From Rehmannia glutinosa (taxonomy: Eukaryota > Streptophyta > Magnoliopsida > Lamiales > Orobanchaceae): a stretch of DNA of 64,000 nucleotides. The notes under the pieces were generated by a model, which did not search any database, was not told the DNA's origin, and worked only from the letters and a program-made list of their open reading frames with translations. This document shows positions 59,597-64,000 of the stretch, in pieces; the first letter of the stretch is position 1, and each line of letters begins with the position of its first letter. Where the stretch lies: the NCBI GenBank assembly GCA_016081115.2, contig CM071924.1, positions 87,868,616 to 87,932,615 on the forward strand, given 5' to 3'. The position numbers and the translations under genes are program-made.

Positions 59597-60010
59597 TATA
59601 GTGGTATTTAACTGATTAATGATGACATTAGCTAAATTTTGTTGCAAATGTGGGGTGAATTTGTTGGGTGCTAGGATTTTAGGTGTAGGCGCTGATGCCA
59701 TTAACGCCCTTGAAGTAGGCGCTAATAGGTTAGCCAAGTCAAGTTAGCACCTGCTGAAATCTGTATTTCTTCCCAACTAGTGTACTAACACCCGATCCCA
59801 ACCAATTACTAGGGTATAAACGAATCAAATCGAACATAATATAAATATATTTTATTCGTATTGACCTCATTTAATACAAAATATTTTTATACGATTTTTT
59901 TAATAACCAAACACAAAAAATTGATTCTTATTTGAAATATATAAGAATTATTAATCCCATTAGCGCCAACACCTAAAATATTTGACGAATGCCATAATCA
60001 GTTAAATACC
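59597..60010. mobile_element. MITE-like repeat, copy 2, with inverted ends
   Basis: Left end gtggtatttaactgattaat and right end ataatcagttaaatacccc are inverted matches, with ttaggtgtaggcgct / agcgccaacacctaaa just inside. Confidence 0.7.
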
Positions 60011-60238
60011 CCAAAAATATATTTATATATGTATAATAATAGATCGACTTATTAATTAGTTATGAAACAATTAATGAAAAATAATAAAACAAACTTAATC
60101 AAATATTGTACAACTAAATGAATCCATAAATTTAAAAACAATGAATCCACGAATTAACAGAATGAAAGAACAAATTAAAAAGATGAATTTACATTAATAT
60201 CTCTTACATCCATCATCAAGCCAAGTAATTGTACACAA

Positions 60239-62017
60239 CTAATTGCATCCATATTTAGAAACTATGAACTGCTGTGGAGGAATATTATGCATCTGTTGAT
60301 GAGATGGCTGCATGGACATATGTTGCATAGAATGAGGTGGGGGTGGTGGCCGCAAGACAGGCGGAGGAGCAATACCACCGGGTTGTGGTGGCTGACCCTG
60401 CCAAGACGTTCCATATTGCATCTGCATGGGTTGATAGACGTTCTGGGGCGCTGGCATAGGCGGAGGTGGAGGGATGGTGCCGTTTTCAAACGGCCGTGGT
60501 GGGACCGGAGCACTGACTGTCTCGTTCTGGGGCGCTGGCATAGGAGGGATGGTGCCATTTCCAAAAGGTCGAGGTGGGACCAGCGCATAATTGACTGTGT
60601 CGTTCTGCTGAGAATTTTCACCATTAAGAATATCGTTCAACCATTCGTCATCAAGCGCCAAACCCTGATCACCAACTGGGCTACCATTTTCAGATAAGAA
60701 CGAATCGATGTTGTAGTCACAGTCGTTTTCAAATTGGGTTAATAATTTTTGAAAAGACTGATCATTTTCTCCATCTTGATTTGTAGGAAGGGCAGTATTT
60801 TCACTCTCAGTGATATTTTGATGATCATGATCACCTTCATCTTTTTCTACGTCTTGATCACCATCGCGCTTCCTCTTATTGACCATTCGTTCATTTTTGT
60901 AAATTTTGCAAAGCACACAGTCATTGAGCTGCATATATAAGAAACGAATACAATTTCATAATTAAGTTAATTGTACACATAATTAATTAATTCAAGAATA
61001 CACATGGAATTCAAAATAAAGAGAAACACATACAAGTAACATGATTTTATGCAACCTGAATTTTGACTATTTTTACACTTTGCAACATAAACTATTTATT
61101 TTTACAATTAATAACGTAAACTTTGCAAGTTTTTCATTTTGCAACCTCAGTCAGCCAGAATTTCTGGTACGTATATTCCAATTTCGGATGATCGGAGATG
61201 GCAAAATGAAAAACCCTCAAAGTTTAGGTAGCAAGCTAATTGCAAAAATAAATAGTTTAGGTTGCAAAGTAAAAAATGGGTGGAAAGTTAAAAAATATTT
61301 TCCCTTTAATTAATAATTACCTTTGCTGATGTACTGGGTGGATTATGTAATTGATCCTTTTGGTCCTTGGTCAAATATTCATGCATCTTCCATTCAGTTC
61401 GTTCTCCTTTAGGATATTTCCCAGTAAGAAAATCCAACACTCTTTTATAACCAATAACGACGCCATTATGGATAATCTGAGTATCTTTTCCGACGGCCTT
61501 CCAATAACCATTGCCGGCGGATCTTTGTGGCCGGCGTCCATTACCGTATTTGCGTTCTCTTGGCGTGAAGAAATACCAACTATTTTGATCTTCTTCCAAT
61601 TCTTCATGCATACCTACACACATACATGCGCATGGTACGTATATGATTACTACGTACGTACGTAAATAAAAATTTAATAGAATGATTACAAAAATTTCCA
61701 CGTACGCCCACCAGAGGGTTGTATGTATTGATTTACTAGCCTAATTATATTAAATTAAAGCAAATCAAATTACAAAATCAATTCATGAGAACCGAATTTA
61801 GATTAACAAAAAAGGAAAAAAATGACTTACGAATAAGATCTTGAGGGTTGTGGTTGTAGAGCTCGACGTCAAGGAAAAGTTTGTTGAACCCATTTGGTAA
61901 AACCCCATAACTAAGCCTTGCTTTAAGAAAATAATCTATCAATTCCACATCTGTGGGTTGAAACCTGTATCCTGGAGGAATGGGTTGAAATACGTTCTTC
62001 TCAAACAAATCCATCAA
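60239..62017 (-). CDS. NAC-domain transcription factor, 3 exons, 389 aa
   Basis: Minus-strand exons are 62017-61831, 61613-61321 and 60928-60239 (1170 nt, joints in frame). The NAC domain fills residues ~13-172. Subdomain A reads PPGYRFQPTDVELIDYFL, altered from the usual FHPTDEEL. Subdomain C reads WYFFTPRERKYGNG, then RSAGNGYWKAVGKD. D reads GYKRVLDFLTGKYPKGER and TEWKMHEY. E reads LNDCVLCKIYKN across the last joint. A basic NKRKRDGD lies just after E, and the C-terminus is Pro/Gln-rich with two similar blocks PPRPFxNGTIPPxPxPAPQN, typical of an activation region. It should bind DNA as a dimer in the nucleus; targets are unknown. Met2 is an alternative start. Intron 2 contains a fold-back element. 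Confidence 0.93.
61073..61272. repeat. Fold-back MITE in NAC intron 2
   Basis: Arms of ~73 bp, 61073-61145 and 61200-61272, are imperfect inverted repeats (ttgcaac..taaactatttattttt; gcaaagt..aaatagttta) around a ~55-bp centre. Confidence 0.8.
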
Positions 62018-62310
62018 TGATGTACGTGGTGAGTTAAATCGGAATTAATTCTCTGTATGTAGTATATTTCTGCAGGTTGCGGGAGGAGTACTTGTGAGAT
62101 TTTTGGGTTTGGCTAGCTGGTATGTTGAAGAGGGTATTGTATGTATATATGTTGGAGAATGGAGAGAGTATATGTATATATAATATATAGGGTTTAGGAT
62201 TAAGAGGTGGTTACATTTTATTCGAAATTTTAATTCAGTTCTAACAAGGATAGGAGATTTTTTAGGTGAAGAAGATAAGATAATGTAACAAATCTTGATA
62301 TTTTTATGTG
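62018..62310 (-). promoter_or_regulatory. 5' flank of the NAC gene with TATA-like stretch
   Basis: On the minus strand ctatatattatatatac at 62174-62190 could act as a TATA box, ~160 bp upstream of the start codon. No other element is clear. Confidence 0.4.
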
Positions 62311-62579
62311 TTAAAATGTTGATGGAATAATCATTAGAGGCGCTAAATTTAAGGGTTGTGTTTTAGCAATTACTACTTCAGGTAAGTGCAAGGACGCTGC
62401 GGCTTTCCCAAAGTGCCATGCCATTTTTAAGGGAACACATTTTTTCAAGATAACCACAAATTTGTCATTATAACAATGTAATATGAAAAAATTCGGGTCG
62501 AAACCCATTTGTATATAATTTACAAAAGAAATTCAAGAAAAACTTTATCATATATATATGATCCATCACAGTTAAACCG

Positions 62580-62582
<3 letters not shown>
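62311..62582. other. AT-rich intergenic DNA
   Basis: Nothing recognised. Confidence 0.35.

Positions 62583-62613
<31 letters not shown>
62583..62613. repeat. (TA)n microsatellite
   Basis: About 15 TA units. Confidence 0.95.
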
Positions 62614-62617
<4 letters not shown>

Positions 62618-63265
62618 GGGATGAAATTGATTTTTCTAAATATTTTTTATTTTAATTATTTTATACATTATTTAATTCTAAATTTACTTAATTAATGATC
62701 GAATATTATTAATCATTATTGGATCGCATATATAATTACCAGGCCCCGAGCCCACTTTGTCGCATCGAGGAGGCTGTGCACCCATCACCAAGTATAGAAG
62801 ATTAATGCCCCTCCTTATTATTTGTAGGTTTCTAAGCTAATTGTTCTCAATTGTTGTTTTTTCTGCTCTGGATTTTCTCTCCAATTAGTACTGACTTGAG
62901 CGTCGATGGGGCCTCCCCGAGACAACATCACGGCCCGTCTAAGGTTGGCTTAGTTGTCGCAGGCGAGTTCTCATCTCAAGAACTACCAGCTTCGGAGAAG
63001 AAGTTGGACCTTAACTAGGAGTGATCTGTCAATTTGAACAACAATAATATGTAAAACTCATAAAAGGCAATTATTAGGCTTTAATGTATTTCTTTAACTG
63101 AATTAATTAATTTTAGCTTTTTAGATTAAGATGTTAATTTATAGTTTTCTCAATTTAATATTTTGCATCAATTAAATTTTAAGATAATTCGTAATTATAT
63201 CTTCATTTTTGTTTCCCGTCATTTTTCTTAAAAATTCTTAGTTTTACTAGTACAATTGGGAGAAA
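62614..63265. other. Intergenic DNA with a less AT-rich patch
   Basis: 62740-63020 is richer in G and C (gaggaggctgtgcaccca; ttcggagaagaag) than its flanks, perhaps an old LTR or gene relic. No ORF. Confidence 0.35.
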
Positions 63266-63411
63266 TAGGGAAGAGACACACTCGTATGAGCCTAAGGAAA
63301 GTTAATTCCAAATTCTTACAATGTTTTTTTTTTGACAGAAAAAAAAAAAAAACCATTGTAAGAATTTGGAATTAACCTTCCTTAGGCTCATACGAGTGTG
63401 TCTCTTCCCTA
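63266..63411. repeat. Near-perfect 58-bp inverted repeat with poly-T/poly-A loop
   Basis: Arms 63266-63323 and 63354-63411 match at 57 of 58 positions. The 30-nt centre is a T run, gacag and an A run that can also pair. The sequence aattcttacaatgtt stands at 63311-63325 and again at 63411-63425. The arm text (gagacacactcgtatgag) resembles the 3' part of the SINE at 47287. Confidence 0.92.
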
Positions 63412-63425
63412 ATTCTTACAATGTT

Positions 63426-64000
63426 AAGTAAGCCTTTAACATGGAACTTGAAAAGGTATTTAAAAGGCCCTAAATGCTGTCTTTGGATGATAAACAAATT
63501 GGCCCAAGCCCACATTTACTTTCCATGATACCACTTTAAATTGACCAAATGGGTTATTGGTGAAAATTGACCAAGACTTGGGCGGTAAAATTATGTGAAA
63601 ATTACATAAAATATCCTCTTTTCGGTAAGCATACCACAAAATATGCTCATATCACTTTGGTACCTATTTTTTTCCTTTATTATGCTCCTGCATATTTTTT
63701 GGTTGTTTTTACGCTTTTTTCAATTTTGTGTTCCTGTATTCTTTGTAAGTTATATATATTGTTTCCATTTTGTTTAAATTTGTTTTGTTGTTTCTATGTT
63801 GTTTTTTTGTTGTTTTTCAAAATAACTTTTACCTCTTTTTATGTTATTTTTTTGTTTATGTATTATTTTGTACATTGTTTTCTATTGTTATGTTGTTCTA
63901 TAATATTTTTATTGTTGTTCTAATAATTCTTTTAGTTGTTTTCATGTAGTGTTTCTATGTGTAAATACAAGTTTTACCTATTTTTAAGCTATTTTTATTC
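63426..64000. other. T-rich low-complexity DNA
   Basis: From ~63660 on it is built of loose ttgttttt and tatgttgtt motifs. The 118-codon open frame here is compositional (Phe/Leu/Tyr-rich) and not a credible gene. Confidence 0.5.

Noticed and set aside
60262..60697. ORFs of 120 and 136 codons overlapping NAC exon 3 in other frames
   Set aside because: Shadows of the Pro/Gln-rich repetitive coding sequence.
63567..63923. 118-codon Phe/Leu-rich ORF
   Set aside because: Low-complexity T-rich DNA; no start context, motif or splice evidence.

Overview
This window is plant nuclear DNA, almost certainly from a eudicot. The genes have short GT-AG introns (plus one probable GC-AG intron). The products are plant-specific: a WRC-motif protein, a chloroplast-biogenesis protein, a long-chain alcohol oxidase, a PII-2-like LRR protein and a NAC factor. 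The spaces between them are AT-rich and packed with MITEs, SINEs, LINE remnants, a solo LTR and tandem arrays. I rebuilt six protein-coding genes exon by exon, and every splice junction keeps the reading frame.

Layout. (1) 1-11870: a tandem array, cut by the window's left edge. Its ~0.98 kb and ~1.36 kb units carry ten damaged copies of the last-exon end of the next gene. (2) 12516-13842: the intact parent, a 273-aa WRC-motif protein (+). (3) 14417-17541: an unrelated satellite of about nine ~338-bp monomers. (4) 19157-21655: an MRL7/SVR4-like plastid thioredoxin-fold protein (+), whose leader intron holds a 464-bp tandem duplication. (5) 22-32.1 kb: microsatellites, a SINE and a tandem array of LINE C-terminal fragments (zinc-knuckle/RNase H-like) split by a 1,882-bp solo LTR with a perfect 5-bp target duplication. 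(6) 32775-38724: mitochondrial succinyl-CoA ligase beta subunit (+), 12 coding exons. (7) 40.3-42.6 kb: a hAT element with an 8-bp target duplication, nested Mutator-like MITEs and a perfect 230-bp duplication. (8) 42757-46464: long-chain alcohol oxidase (-). (9) 46.5-55 kb: gene-free repeats. (10) 55161-56588: single-exon LRR protein (+). (11) 57.6-60 kb: MITEs plus an internally deleted copy of the end of the neighbouring NAC gene. (12) 60239-62017: NAC factor (-). The rest is AT-rich.

The genes do not form one pathway. They are ordinary single plant genes. Four of them (MRL7-like, alcohol oxidase, LRR, NAC) recall the order of Arabidopsis At4g285xx loci, which suggests conserved microsynteny.

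The most unusual structure is the left array. A repeat unit appears to have swapped ~630 bp of its interior for 351 bp of the neighbouring WRC gene, by microhomology at both edges. It then amplified in tandem, in the same orientation, directly upstream of the donor. All copies with the diagnostic site share one 1-nt deletion, which points to a single founder capture. The WRC gene is therefore a ~2.5 kb island between two unrelated tandem arrays, one built partly from its own exon.
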